In this document: positions 1 to 7,456 of the stretch, in pieces | Numbering within the stretch: the stretch's first letter is position 1 | How the letters are laid out: each line of letters starts with the position of its first letter | Position numbers and translations under genes: made by a program | Assembly: GCA_900549155.1 (NCBI GenBank) | Contig: URNF01000009.1 | Span: 1 to 33,393 of the forward strand | Direction of reading: 5' to 3' | DNA: 33,393 bases | Source of the DNA: an uncultured Oscillospiraceae bacterium | Lineage (GTDB): Bacteria; Bacillota; Clostridia; Oscillospirales; Acutalibacteraceae | The notes under the pieces: model-generated | Database searches by the model: none | What the model was told of the DNA's origin: nothing | What the model saw: only the letters and a program-made list of their open reading frames with translations

Positions 1-637
1 GGTTGCCGCTTATTCGTATATGGCGCTTGTGCCGATCGTGCAGCCGCCGGTGATAAAGCTGCTCACCAGCAAAAAGGAGCGGCAGATCCGTATGCCCTAT
101 GCGCCGGGCAGCGTGTCCAAGACGACGAAGATCCTGTTCCCCATCATCATCACGGCGGTGGTCGGACTGGTGTCCCCGCGCAGCCTGGCGCTCATCGGCT
201 TCTTGATGTTCGGTAACCTTATCCGCGAGTGCGGCGTGCTTGACAATCTGTCCGAGACGGCACAGAAGGTGCTGGCAAATCTCATCACGCTGCTTCTGGG
301 CCTCACCATCTCCACCAAGATGCAGGCGCAGCTGTTCCTCACAAAGGAAACGCTGATGATCCTGCTTTTGGGACTGGTCGCGTTCATTTTCGACACGGCG
401 GGCGGCGTCGTGTTTGCCAAGATCATCAACCTGTTCTTGCCCAAGGGCAAGAAGATCAATCCCATGATCGGCGCGGCGGGCATTTCGGCGTTCCCGATGT
501 CGGCGCGTGTCGTCAACAAAATGGGACTGCAGGAAGACAACCAGAACTTCCTGCTCATGCACGCGGTCGGCGTCAATGTTTCGGGGCAGATCGCCTCGGT
601 CATTGCAGGCGGACTGATCCTCACGATGCTGGGCTGA
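1..637 (+). CDS. Na+-translocating decarboxylase beta subunit, 5'-truncated
   Basis: The reading frame is open from base 2 (VAAYSYMALVPIVQPPV...), so the window cuts the gene and the ATG at 20 is internal. The protein is the C-terminal half of the OadB/GcdB/MmdB family, the membrane subunit that couples decarboxylation of a carboxybiotin intermediate to Na+ export. Family signatures seen are the YMALVPIVQPP loop, GISAFPMSARVV and the final helix NVSGQIASVIAGG. Several hydrophobic helices are present (roughly residues 38-60, 85-100, 110-135, 180-205 of the visible part). It is followed 6 bp later by a small gamma-like subunit, as expected for such operons. Which acid is decarboxylated (oxaloacetate, methylmalonyl-CoA, glutaconyl-CoA) cannot be told because the alpha subunit lies outside the window. 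Confidence 0.93.
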   Translation, partial: VAAYSYMALVPIVQPPVIKLLTSKKERQIRMPYAPGSVSKTTKILFPIIITAVVGLVSPRSLALIGFLMFGNLIRECGVLDNLSETAQKVLANLITLLLGLTISTKMQAQLFLTKETLMILLLGLVAFIFDTAGGVVFAKIINLFLPKGKKINPMIGAAGISAFPMSARVVNKMGLQEDNQNFLLMHAVGVNVSGQIASVIAGGLILTMLG

Positions 638-643
638 GAAAGG

Positions 644-784
644 ATGAACGAAATGAGCAATGTCGATCTGTTTATGGAAACGCTGCCGCTCATGGCAAAG
701 GGCATGGCGGGCATCTTCTGTGTCACGCTGGTGATCATCGCGGCGATGTATCTTCTGCAGCGGTTTTCAAAGAAGAAACAGTAA
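644..784 (+). CDS. Small OadG/MmdD-like decarboxylase subunit (46 aa)
   Basis: A 46-residue ORF starting MNEMSNVDLFMETLPLMAKG with one transmembrane helix (about residues 21-38) and a basic tail FSKKKQ. The short acidic N-terminus followed by the LPLMxxGMAGIF motif is typical of the gamma/delta subunit of Na+-translocating decarboxylases, which tethers the catalytic subunit to the beta subunit. It lacks the long linker and C-terminal zinc-binding tail of classical OadG (usually 80-120 residues). The ribosome site GAAAGGA overlaps the end of the beta gene, so the two are translated as one operon. A terminator follows immediately, making this the last gene of the operon. Confidence 0.8.
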   Translation: MNEMSNVDLFMETLPLMAKGMAGIFCVTLVIIAAMYLLQRFSKKKQ

Positions 785-798
785 AACGGTATAAAGAA

Positions 799-827
799 AA
801 AGGCGAGGATGCTTCCTCGCCTTTTTT
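799..827. terminator. Bidirectional intrinsic terminator
   Basis: An 11-bp stem (AAAGGCGAGGA, 799-809, with its complement 814-824) closes a 4-nt loop. It has a T run on the plus strand and an A run before it, so it also works for the minus strand. It ends the decarboxylase operon and, from the other side, the aspartate kinase operon whose stop lies at 844. Confidence 0.9.
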
Positions 828-843
828 GTTGAGTTGGGTCGTT

Positions 844-2052
844 TTATTTTTCAAAGAACCGCTTGTGAATGGCAGCGACGGCGCGGTCGGCGTCGGCAAG
901 CGGCACAAGGGCGGAAACCTTGATCTCGCTTGTCGAGATCATGCTGATGTTGATGTTCGCGTCGGCAAGCGCTTCGAACATCTGCGCGGCGACGCCCTCG
1001 TGCGTCTCCATGCCCGCGCCCACGATGGACACCTTGGCAAGCCGCTGCTCGTCGTGCGTCAGGCTCTTGACGCCGATGCTGTCGCAATATTCCGAGAGAG
1101 CCGCGACCGCCGCCGCGCCGCAGTTGCCGGGGACGGTGAAGGTGATGTCCTTCGTGCCGTCTCTGCCCACCGACTGCAAAATGACGTCGACGTTGATGTG
1201 CGCGTTGGCAACGCGGGAGAACACCTTGAACGCGATGCCCGGCTCATCCGGCAGTCCGACGATGGCGACCGTCGCCACATCGGTATCCTTTGCCACACTC
1301 TTGACCAGCATTTTTTCCACTTTGACTACCTCCTTGACCACCGTTCCCGGTACGTCGTGCAGGCTGGAGCGCACCTCCAGCGCCACGTTATATTTTTTTG
1401 CCATCTCGACGGAGCGGTTGTTGAGCACCTGTGCGCCCAGCGTCGCCAGCTCCAGCATTTCGTCATAGGTGATCTCCGGCAGCTTTTCCGCGCCCGTCAC
1501 CTTGCGCGGGTCGGCGGTGAACACGCCGTCCACATCGGTATAGATCTGACAGAGATCCGCTTTCATCGCCGCTGCGATCGCCACGGCGCTTGTGTCCGAG
1601 CCGCCGCGCCCGAGGGTGGTGATGTCGTCATATTTGTTGATGCCCTGGAAGCCCGCGACCACGACGATCTTGCGCTGGTCAAGGCAGCTGCGGATGCGCT
1701 CGGTGTCCACACGGTGGATGCGCGCGTTGTTATACACCGACGAGGTGTAAAATCCCGCCTGCCAGCCGAGCAGCGAGATGGCGGGACAGCCGAGCTTTTC
1801 GATCGCCATGGCGAGGAGGGCTATCGAGATCTGTTCACCCGCCGCCATGAGCATATCCATTTCTCTCTTGCTGCCGTCGGGATTGATCTCTTTGCCCTTG
1901 GCGATCAGGTCGTCGGTGGTGTCGCCCTGCGCGGAGACCACCACCACCACGTCGTTGCCCGCGCGGTAGGTGTCCGCGACCGTTTGCGCCACATGCATGA
2001 CACGGGCGGCATCCGCCACCGACGTGCCGCCGAATTTCTGTACGATCAGCAT
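844..2052 (-). CDS. lysC: Aspartate kinase (monofunctional, ACT-regulated)
   Basis: Phosphorylates L-aspartate as the first step to lysine, threonine and methionine. The 402-residue protein starts MLIVQKFGGTSV (kinase nucleotide-binding motif KFGGTS). It carries the aspartokinase signatures around GGSDTSAVAIAAAM and YTDVDGVFTADPR, and ends in two ACT domains (about residues 265-400, with VAIVGLPDEPGIAFKVF and VSIVGAGMETHEGVAAQMF) that bind the feedback inhibitor. A TTG 15 bp upstream is in frame, but the ATG at 2052 sits 6 nt after a strong GAGGAGG site and gives the canonical N-terminus. The gene lies 11 bp behind homoserine dehydrogenase, so the operon supplies the threonine/methionine branch. 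Confidence 0.97.
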   Translation of the reverse strand: MLIVQKFGGTSVADAARVMHVAQTVADTYRAGNDVVVVVSAQGDTTDDLIAKGKEINPDGSKREMDMLMAAGEQISIALLAMAIEKLGCPAISLLGWQAGFYTSSVYNNARIHRVDTERIRSCLDQRKIVVVAGFQGINKYDDITTLGRGGSDTSAVAIAAAMKADLCQIYTDVDGVFTADPRKVTGAEKLPEITYDEMLELATLGAQVLNNRSVEMAKKYNVALEVRSSLHDVPGTVVKEVVKVEKMLVKSVAKDTDVATVAIVGLPDEPGIAFKVFSRVANAHINVDVILQSVGRDGTKDITFTVPGNCGAAAVAALSEYCDSIGVKSLTHDEQRLAKVSIVGAGMETHEGVAAQMFEALADANINISMISTSEIKVSALVPLADADRAVAAIHKRFFEK

Positions 2053-2063
2053 ACCGTTCCTCC

Positions 2064-3293
2064 TCAAAGCTCCGCCAGCCGCAGGCGGCTGACAAGTTCG
2101 ATACCCGCGACCGCCGCAAGGGCGTCGCGGAGTTCCTTTTCCGTCACGGCGTTTGTCAGAAACGCCAACTCATTTTGCGGCAGCGCGTCGCAGTCGACAA
2201 AGGCGATGTCGCCGAACGCCGCTGCGATGTCCGCTTTTCTGTCCGCGTCGGCGCGCACCCGCAACAGCATCTTCACCGGCCGCAGACCGTAGTCGGTCGC
2301 ATAGTCCGGCGCGCCCGCCTCCCAGCAGAGATATTTGCGCGCCCTGAGGTGCTTGACCTCGTCGATGACGTCCGCCAAAACGGCGCTGGCGGTGGGCAGC
2401 TTGCCCGCGCCCCTGCCATAGAACACGACGTCGCCGATGGCGTCGCCGCGCACTAAGATCGCGTTGAACACGTCCCGCACATCCGACAAAAGATGCTCCT
2501 TCGGGACGATCATGGGTGCGACCGCACAGGAAACGTGCTCGCCGTCTCTCACCGCTTTGCCGATGAGCTTGATAACGCCGCCGAGCGCGTCGGCAAGGCG
2601 CACGTCCGTGAGCGTCACCTGACGGATGCCCTCGGTGCGCACCTGCGCGGGATAGACATGCTTGCCGAAGGCAAGCGATGCGAGAATGCAGATCTTGCGG
2701 CAGGCGTCAAGCCCGTCGATGTCGGCAGAGGGGTCGCGCTCGGCATAGCCGCGCTTTTGCGCCAGCGCCAGCGCTTCCTCAAACTGCATGCCGTCCTCGA
2801 TCATGCGGGTGAGCATGAAGTTCGTCGTGCCGTTCAGGATGCCCGCGACCTCGCTCACCTCGTTTGCGGCAAGGCACTGGTCGAGCGGGCGCAGCACGGG
2901 GATACCGCCGCCGACGCTTGCCTCAAAGAGAAAGTTGAGTCCCTTTTCCCTGGCGATCGCCAAAAGCTCGTCGCCCTTTTGCGCCACAAGCTCCTTGTTG
3001 GACGTGACGACGCTCTTGCCCGCCAAAAGGCACGCTTTCACATAATCATAGGCAGGGGTAAGCCCGCCCATGGTCTCCACCACAATTTGTATGGCGGGAT
3101 CGTTCAGAATATCCGAAAAGTGCTTTGTGAATTTGTCTGCATAGGGGAGATCGGGAAATTCCCGCAGATCGAGCACCCGTTCGAGCACGATCTCCTCGCC
3201 TGCCTTTGCGGCGATGTGCGCCGCATTTTTGCGCAGCAGCTCGGCAACGCCGCTGCCCACAACGCCATGTCCCATGACGGCAATTTTGACCAT
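2064..3293 (-). CDS. hom: Homoserine dehydrogenase
   Basis: Reduces aspartate semialdehyde to homoserine with NAD(P)H. The 409-residue protein has an N-terminal Rossmann motif (VMGHGVVGSGVAELL) and the substrate loop AGKSVVTSNKELVA. It also has the family signature GGGIPVLRPL...ILNGTTNFMLTRM and the catalytic block GYAERDPSADIDGLDACRK. The C-terminal 75 residues (LLRVRADADRKADIAAAF onward) resemble an ACT-type regulatory domain, the usual site of threonine inhibition. Length is normal. It is the middle gene of a minus-strand operon, 20 bp downstream of the ACT-domain protein and 11 bp upstream of aspartate kinase. The ATG at 3293 is preceded by GAAAGGA. Confidence 0.97.
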   Translation of the reverse strand: MVKIAVMGHGVVGSGVAELLRKNAAHIAAKAGEEIVLERVLDLREFPDLPYADKFTKHFSDILNDPAIQIVVETMGGLTPAYDYVKACLLAGKSVVTSNKELVAQKGDELLAIAREKGLNFLFEASVGGGIPVLRPLDQCLAANEVSEVAGILNGTTNFMLTRMIEDGMQFEEALALAQKRGYAERDPSADIDGLDACRKICILASLAFGKHVYPAQVRTEGIRQVTLTDVRLADALGGVIKLIGKAVRDGEHVSCAVAPMIVPKEHLLSDVRDVFNAILVRGDAIGDVVFYGRGAGKLPTASAVLADVIDEVKHLRARKYLCWEAGAPDYATDYGLRPVKMLLRVRADADRKADIAAAFGDIAFVDCDALPQNELAFLTNAVTEKELRDALAAVAGIELVSRLRLAEL

Positions 3294-3313
3294 AGTGTTT
3301 TCCGTTTCCTTTC

Positions 3314-3742
3314 TCAGTAGACCTTCTCAATGCGTTTCACGCCCGGCACATTCTGCAGCACCGCCGTCAGCTGTGCGGGGGTCGCGGCGTCCAGCGTCGC
3401 CGAAATGGACACCGCCGCCGCGTTTTTCTGCGGAATGTTCTGATTGACGGTGCGGATGTTCGCGCCGACCGCCGCAAACGCCGCCAGCACGCCGGACAGC
3501 ACCCCCGGACGGTCAAAAAGCGTCAGATGCACCGTCACCGGCTTTCCGCTTTCCGTTTCCGACAGCGAGACGGCGTCGCGGTATTTATAAAACGCGGTGC
3601 GGGAAATGCCCGCCATGCGCGCCGCCTGCGCGGCGCTCGTCGCCGTGCCGTCCGCCAAAAACGCCTTGGCGCGCAGCACACCGTGAAACACCTCCGGCAG
3701 CACCGCCAGATCCACGATCGCCCTCTCGGGAGCGTTTTCCAC
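3314..3742 (-). CDS. ACT domain protein, UPF0735/PheB type
   Basis: A 142-residue protein of the UPF0735 family commonly found upstream of hom in Firmicutes. The N-terminal part (residues 1-55) has a helix-turn-helix-like stretch, AAQAARMAGISRTAFYKYRD. The C-terminal part (about 68-142) is an ACT domain starting VTVHLTLFDRPGVLSGVLA. The role is probably regulation of amino acid synthesis by ligand binding, but no reaction is known for the family. A longer frame extends upstream to 3802; the GTG at 3742 is preferred because GGAAAGGGGG lies 8 nt before it and the protein then starts VENAPERAIVDLAVLPEVF, the usual family start. It is the first gene of the threonine operon. Confidence 0.88.
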   Translation of the reverse strand: MENAPERAIVDLAVLPEVFHGVLRAKAFLADGTATSAAQAARMAGISRTAFYKYRDAVSLSETESGKPVTVHLTLFDRPGVLSGVLAAFAAVGANIRTVNQNIPQKNAAAVSISATLDAATPAQLTAVLQNVPGVKRIEKVY

Positions 3743-3804
3743 CTTGCCGTCCCCCTTTCCGCAAACTGTACGCCGTCGGCGCACATTGTTTTTGAACAGC
3801 AAAC

Positions 3805-3833
3805 ACTATAGCACATCTGCGCCGCAAAAGCAA
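3805..3833 (-). promoter_or_regulatory. Sigma-A promoter of the ACT-hom-lysC operon
   Basis: On the minus strand TTGCTT (3828-3833) and TATAGT (3805-3810) are separated by 17 bp. Transcription would begin near 3798, about 55 nt upstream of the GTG start of the ACT gene. No leader peptide or riboswitch-sized leader fits between them. Confidence 0.75.
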
Positions 3834-3905
3834 GGGGTTTTTCGCGATTTTTACAAAAAAACCGCACAGCGGTGCGGGGGAGACGCCCTTTTTGCGCGAA
3901 ATGCC

Positions 3906-3935
3906 TTGACGGGGCGGGCAAAAATCGAGTATAAT
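3906..3935 (+). promoter_or_regulatory. Sigma-A promoter of rpe
   Basis: TTGACG (3906-3911) and a perfect TATAAT (3930-3935) with an 18-bp spacer. The predicted start near 3942 gives a leader of about 27 nt containing AAGGAG (3954-3959), 9 nt before the rpe ATG. Confidence 0.85.
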
Positions 3936-3968
3936 ATTCCGTGTATGTACTGTAAGGAGTGAAAGGGT

Positions 3969-4613
3969 ATGAAGATTTCGCCGTCGGTGCTCAGCTGTGA
4001 TTTTGCGCACATCGCCAGTGAGATGCAGGTTTTGGACGACGCGGGCGTGGACATGGTGCACGTGGATGTCATGGACGGGGTGTTTGTGCCGAACCTGAGC
4101 TTCGGCGCGCCCATCATCGCCGCCATGCGCAGGCATTCGGCGCTGCCGTTTGACGTGCATCTGATGATGCAATATCCCGACAGGCTGCTTGACGCATACA
4201 TCGACGCGGGCGCGGACATTGTCAACTTTCATGTGGAAAGTGCCGCGCCGATCGACGCAACGCTTGACCGCATCCTGAAGGCGGGGAAGAAAGCGGCGCT
4301 GACGATCAAGCCGAACACGCCCGCAGAAGCGGTCTTTCCCTATCTTGACCGTCTGTATATGGTGCTGGTCATGACGGTGGAGCCGGGCTTCGGCGGTCAG
4401 AAATTCATGGCGGACATGCTCCCGAAGATCAAAGCGCTGCGCGCGGAGATCGATCGTCGCGGACTTCCCACCCACATTGAGGTGGACGGCGGCATTTCCG
4501 ATGCGACCGCGCCTGCGGCAGCGGCGGCGGGTGCGGACATCGCCGTGATGGGCAGCGCCTTTTTCGGCAGCGCCGACAAAGCGGCGCTCACCCGTCGGAT
4601 ACAGCTGCTGTAA
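3969..4613 (+). CDS. rpe: Ribulose-phosphate 3-epimerase
   Basis: Interconverts ribulose 5-phosphate and xylulose 5-phosphate in the pentose phosphate pathway. The 214-residue TIM barrel is full length. Family motifs are MKISPSVLSCDF, the metal-site block VHVDVMDGVFVPNLSFG, DVHLMM, the phosphate-binding VEPGFGGQKF, and IEVDGGI followed by the second phosphate loop GSAFFG. The metal ligands His and Asp in VHVD, His in DVHLMM and Asp in EVDGG are all present. It has its own promoter. Its 3' end overlaps the convergent MecA-like gene by 26 bp. Confidence 0.97.
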   Translation: MKISPSVLSCDFAHIASEMQVLDDAGVDMVHVDVMDGVFVPNLSFGAPIIAAMRRHSALPFDVHLMMQYPDRLLDAYIDAGADIVNFHVESAAPIDATLDRILKAGKKAALTIKPNTPAEAVFPYLDRLYMVLVMTVEPGFGGQKFMADMLPKIKALRAEIDRRGLPTHIEVDGGISDATAPAAAAAGADIAVMGSAFFGSADKAALTRRIQLL

Positions 4614-5127
4614 GCGACGAAAGCGTGCCGCCGACGACAAGCGGCGTGCCGTATTCGAGGACGCGGGCGGCTTTGAGCCGATCAAAACGTTCGCCGACGG
4701 CAAATTCCGAAAGCATCGAAACGGCAGCGGCGGGAAACGGTGCGCCGTAGAGCAGCAGATAATACCGCTCATGAAAGCGATAGACGGCAGCGCCCGCATG
4801 GTCGCCGAGAACGCGGTGCGCGGCAGCGATGAGCTGTGACAGCCCCGTGCCGTCTTTGGCACAAAGGCACAAAACGCCGTCCTCGCGCGCATCCTTCGGG
4901 GTGATGAGCAACAGACAGCCGCCGTCGATCGGCGCGGCTTCCACCAAAAGGTGCTGCCCGACGGTGAGCAGTGCCGCAGGATATGCCGCTTTCAGAATGC
5001 GGCGCAGCGTTGCCGCCGTTTTGGGATCGTTTTCCCGCATGGCGGAAAAGTCGGCGTGAAAATGCGCAAGCTCCCGATCGGTGAGCAGGATGCGCACCGC
5101 GCCGTTTGAAAGAGTCTTGATCTGCAT
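4588..5127 (-). CDS. MecA-like adaptor protein
   Basis: A 179-residue protein resembling the MecA adaptor family (negative regulator of genetic competence), which delivers substrates to the ClpC/ClpP protease. The N-terminal half has the family pattern MQIKTLSNGAVRILLTDREL, then LRRILKAAYPAALL and LLVEAAPIDGGCLLLIT. The C-terminal half has AVYRFHERYYLLLYG and a final LSEFAVGERF, matching the MecA C-terminal domain that contacts ClpC. It is shorter than Bacillus MecA (about 218 residues) and has almost no acidic linker between the halves. The ribosome site GGAGGG lies 7 nt before the ATG. Assignment rests on motif resemblance, so substrate specificity is unknown. Confidence 0.7.
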   Translation of the reverse strand: MQIKTLSNGAVRILLTDRELAHFHADFSAMRENDPKTAATLRRILKAAYPAALLTVGQHLLVEAAPIDGGCLLLITPKDAREDGVLCLCAKDGTGLSQLIAAAHRVLGDHAGAAVYRFHERYYLLLYGAPFPAAAVSMLSEFAVGERFDRLKAARVLEYGTPLVVGGTLSSLTAAVSDG

Positions 5128-5151
5128 GGTAAAGCCCTCCTTTTTACCATC

Positions 5152-5180
5152 ATCATAGAATGGTGCTTTTGGAAAAACAA
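5152..5180 (-). promoter_or_regulatory. Promoter of the MecA-like gene
   Basis: Minus-strand TTGTTT (5175-5180) and TATGAT (5152-5157) with a 17-bp spacer, about 25 bp upstream of the gene start. It lies in the 99-bp divergent region shared with the Rnf-like operon. No equally good promoter is seen on the plus strand; a weak TTGGAA-17-TACCTG is the best candidate there. Confidence 0.65.
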
Positions 5181-5226
5181 GCGGGAGTTGTTACCTGAAA
5201 ACATTACCAAAGAAGAGGTGATCGCC

Positions 5227-6465
5227 TTGTCACGGATACATCACGGATTGCGGCTGCACGACTGCAAAGCCCCGGCAGCGCTTTTGCCGATCGCCGCGCC
5301 GCGCTTTGCGGGCGAGCGGGTCGTGCCGCTGTCGCTGACGGAAACGACGGCGCAGCCGGAGCAAACGGGCGCCATGGGGCGCGGTGCTTTGCTGTATACC
5401 GATGAAAACGGCTTTGAGACGCATCTGCCGACGGCGGGAGATGTGGGGGAGACGACGGTCTTGCAGCATCCGCTGTACGGCACGATCGCGTGCGTGACGC
5501 TGACCCCTGCGGAGCTGCCCGAGCAGCCGCTGTCGTTGCATCTGGCAAACGCCAAGCTGACGGCGCAGCAGGTGCTGGTTGCCGCACAGCGGGCGGGCAT
5601 TGTGGACGAGCTGTCCGGCCTGCCGCTTTTTGAGGTGCTGGAGACCGCCGCCGACAGCGGCGCGTTTCTTGTGGTGGATGCGACCGAGCCGCAGCCGTTT
5701 GCGTCCTCCGCCTTTGCGGTGCTGCGGGATGCGCCGACGGCGGTGACAGAGGGGATGCGGATGGCGGCGACGGCGATAAACGCAGTCGGCTGCCACATCG
5801 CGTTTTGCCCCGTGAACCGCGAAATGGCGGCGGCGCTTGCGGAAAAATATGAAAAGGGCGATCTTTACTGTGTGAAGAGACAGTACCCCGTCATCGCGCT
5901 TGCCGACGGCGATGTGCCGACGGTGGGCATCGGCGTGCAGGCGACGGCGGCTTTGTATGAAGCGATACACGCGGACACCGTTCCCGCCGCTGTGGTGGTG
6001 ACGGTGGCGGGCGACGCGGTGGAAACGCCGCAGAATGTCCGTGTGCCGATCGGCGTGTCGGCGGGGGCGGTGCTTGCCGCCTGCGGCGCGCGCGAGGATG
6101 CCGTGCTGGTCGCGGGGGACGCCGTGACGGGCGTGCGCCTGACCGACCCGACGGTGCCGGTGCTGCCGGGCATGACCTGTCTTTTGGCGATGAAGGCGCT
6201 GCCGGTGGCAGAGCCGGAGCCGTGCATCGGCTGCGGCAACTGCGCTGCCGTGTGTCACGCCCGCCTGTTGCCGTATGAAATTGCAAGACGTGTGGAAAAT
6301 ATGCACTATGAACGCCTGCCGCAGCTGCATCCCGAGGATTGCGACGGCTGCGGCGCGTGCAGCTGTGTGTGCCCTGCGGGGCGCGACGTGATGCACGAGG
6401 TGCTGCGGGCACAGGAGACGGGCGGCACGGTGTTTCTGAACTGGGGAGGTGACAGCCTTGAATGA
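5227..6465 (+). CDS. rnfC: RnfC-like iron-sulfur protein with degenerate flavin site
   Basis: A 412-residue homologue of RnfC, the cytoplasmic subunit that normally oxidises NADH or ferredoxin-linked carriers. Conserved parts are an N-terminal sandwich domain, a central 51-kDa/SLBB-like region (VTVAGDAVETPQNVRVPIG), and two 4Fe-4S sites: C333, C336, C339, C343 in PCIGCGNCAAVCHARLLP and C372, C375, C378, C382 in CDGCGACSCVCP. The FMN/NADH signatures are gone: the GGAGFPT loop reads DELSGLPLFEV, and NGAECEPY reads VDATEPQPF. The TTG at 5227 is chosen because GAAGAGGTG lies 6 nt before it and the protein then begins where RnfC normally starts; an in-frame TTG at 5188 has no good ribosome site. 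First gene of a C-D-E-A operon. Confidence 0.85.
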   Translation: MSRIHHGLRLHDCKAPAALLPIAAPRFAGERVVPLSLTETTAQPEQTGAMGRGALLYTDENGFETHLPTAGDVGETTVLQHPLYGTIACVTLTPAELPEQPLSLHLANAKLTAQQVLVAAQRAGIVDELSGLPLFEVLETAADSGAFLVVDATEPQPFASSAFAVLRDAPTAVTEGMRMAATAINAVGCHIAFCPVNREMAAALAEKYEKGDLYCVKRQYPVIALADGDVPTVGIGVQATAALYEAIHADTVPAAVVVTVAGDAVETPQNVRVPIGVSAGAVLAACGAREDAVLVAGDAVTGVRLTDPTVPVLPGMTCLLAMKALPVAEPEPCIGCGNCAAVCHARLLPYEIARRVENMHYERLPQLHPEDCDGCGACSCVCPAGRDVMHEVLRAQETGGTVFLNWGGDSLE

Positions 6466-7456
6466 GACGCACGGACCGTGGCTGCGCGCGGCGAAAAACA
6501 ACGCGCGGTACATGATGGATGTCGAGGTCGCGCTGCTGGCACTGCTCGCCTTTTCCTTTGCGTGCTATGGCTGGCGGCCGGTGCTGCTGACGGCGCTTTC
6601 CGTGCTGTCGGCGGTGTTCTGTGAGCTGTTCGGCAACGCCATGCGGCATCAGCGCCCCAGCGTGTTCGACGGCGCGGCGCTTGTGACCGGCACGACGGTG
6701 GGACTGCTCATGTCGCCGCTGACGGCATATTGGGTGCCCGTTTTGGCGTCGGCGTTTGCCGTTGTCGTTGTGAAGCTGCCGTTCGGCGGCACGGGACGCA
6801 ACCTGTTCAATCCCGCGGCGGCGGGCATGGCGCTGGCGACCCAGTGCTTCCCGACCCGCGTGTTCACCTATCCCGACATTGCCGCCATGGACGGCAGCCT
6901 GCCGCTCGGCGCGCTGCCCGAGGGGTTTGTCACCCGCCTGTCGCCCGCTGCGGAGCTTGCCGCAGGCGCGAAGGCGAATTTCAGCTTTTCCGATCTTTTG
7001 TGGGGCAAGATCAGCGGCCCGATCGGCGCGACCGCCGTTTTGGTGCTGGTCGCGGCGGCGCTGTTTCTGTTTCTGCGCCGCACCGCCTCGCCGTCCGTCA
7101 CACTGCCGTTTCTCGCGGTGTGCGTGATCATTTCGGTGCTGTTTCCGCGCAGCGATGAGGGCAGCTTCAAGTATAATATGGCGCTGGAGATCTGCTCGGG
7201 CTATCTGCTGTTTGCGGGCATCTTCATGCTCAACGACCCCGTCACCTCGCCGCGACACACGTCGGCGCGCATCGTCTACGGCGTGCTGGCGGGCATCCTC
7301 ACGATGCTTTTGCGCCATTTCGGACGGTTCGAGGAAGGAACATGCTTTGCCGTGCTGCTGATGAACGCCTTTGCGGCGCCCATCGACCGCGGCTGTTGGT
7401 ATTTCTCCCGCTTTTTGCGGGAGCGCCGTGCGGTGAAACGGGGTGAGCGGGCATGA
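6458..7456 (+). CDS. rnfD: RnfD-like membrane subunit
   Basis: A 332-residue homologue of RnfD/NqrB, the flavoprotein channel subunit of Rnf/Nqr ion pumps. Eight or so hydrophobic helices are visible, and the family core FGGTGRNLFNPAAAGMA is intact, as is the C-terminal FMLNDPVTSPRHTSARIVYG. The stretch aligning with the covalent-flavin motif (S-x-A-T-P-L in typical RnfD) reads FVTRLSPAAEL, with Ser where the flavinylated Thr normally is; this alignment is by eye. The TTG at 6458 follows GGGGAGGTGA by 5-6 nt and overlaps the rnfC-like stop; a GTG at 6449 lies inside that ribosome site. It overlaps the next gene by 4 bp, so no rnfG gene sits between D and E. Confidence 0.87.
   Translation: MNETHGPWLRAAKNNARYMMDVEVALLALLAFSFACYGWRPVLLTALSVLSAVFCELFGNAMRHQRPSVFDGAALVTGTTVGLLMSPLTAYWVPVLASAFAVVVVKLPFGGTGRNLFNPAAAGMALATQCFPTRVFTYPDIAAMDGSLPLGALPEGFVTRLSPAAELAAGAKANFSFSDLLWGKISGPIGATAVLVLVAAALFLFLRRTASPSVTLPFLAVCVIISVLFPRSDEGSFKYNMALEICSGYLLFAGIFMLNDPVTSPRHTSARIVYGVLAGILTMLLRHFGRFEEGTCFAVLLMNAFAAPIDRGCWYFSRFLRERRAVKRGERA

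Noticed and set aside
644..784. Treating the stretch after the decarboxylase beta subunit as non-coding
   Set aside because: Although short, the ORF has a ribosome site, a membrane helix and the family motif LPLMxxGMAGIF, so it was kept as a gene.
826..2292. Long plus-strand ORF opposite aspartate kinase and homoserine dehydrogenase
   Set aside because: It is a shadow frame of GC-rich genes, has Arg/His/Asp-rich composition, and no family similarity. The minus-strand genes are unambiguous.
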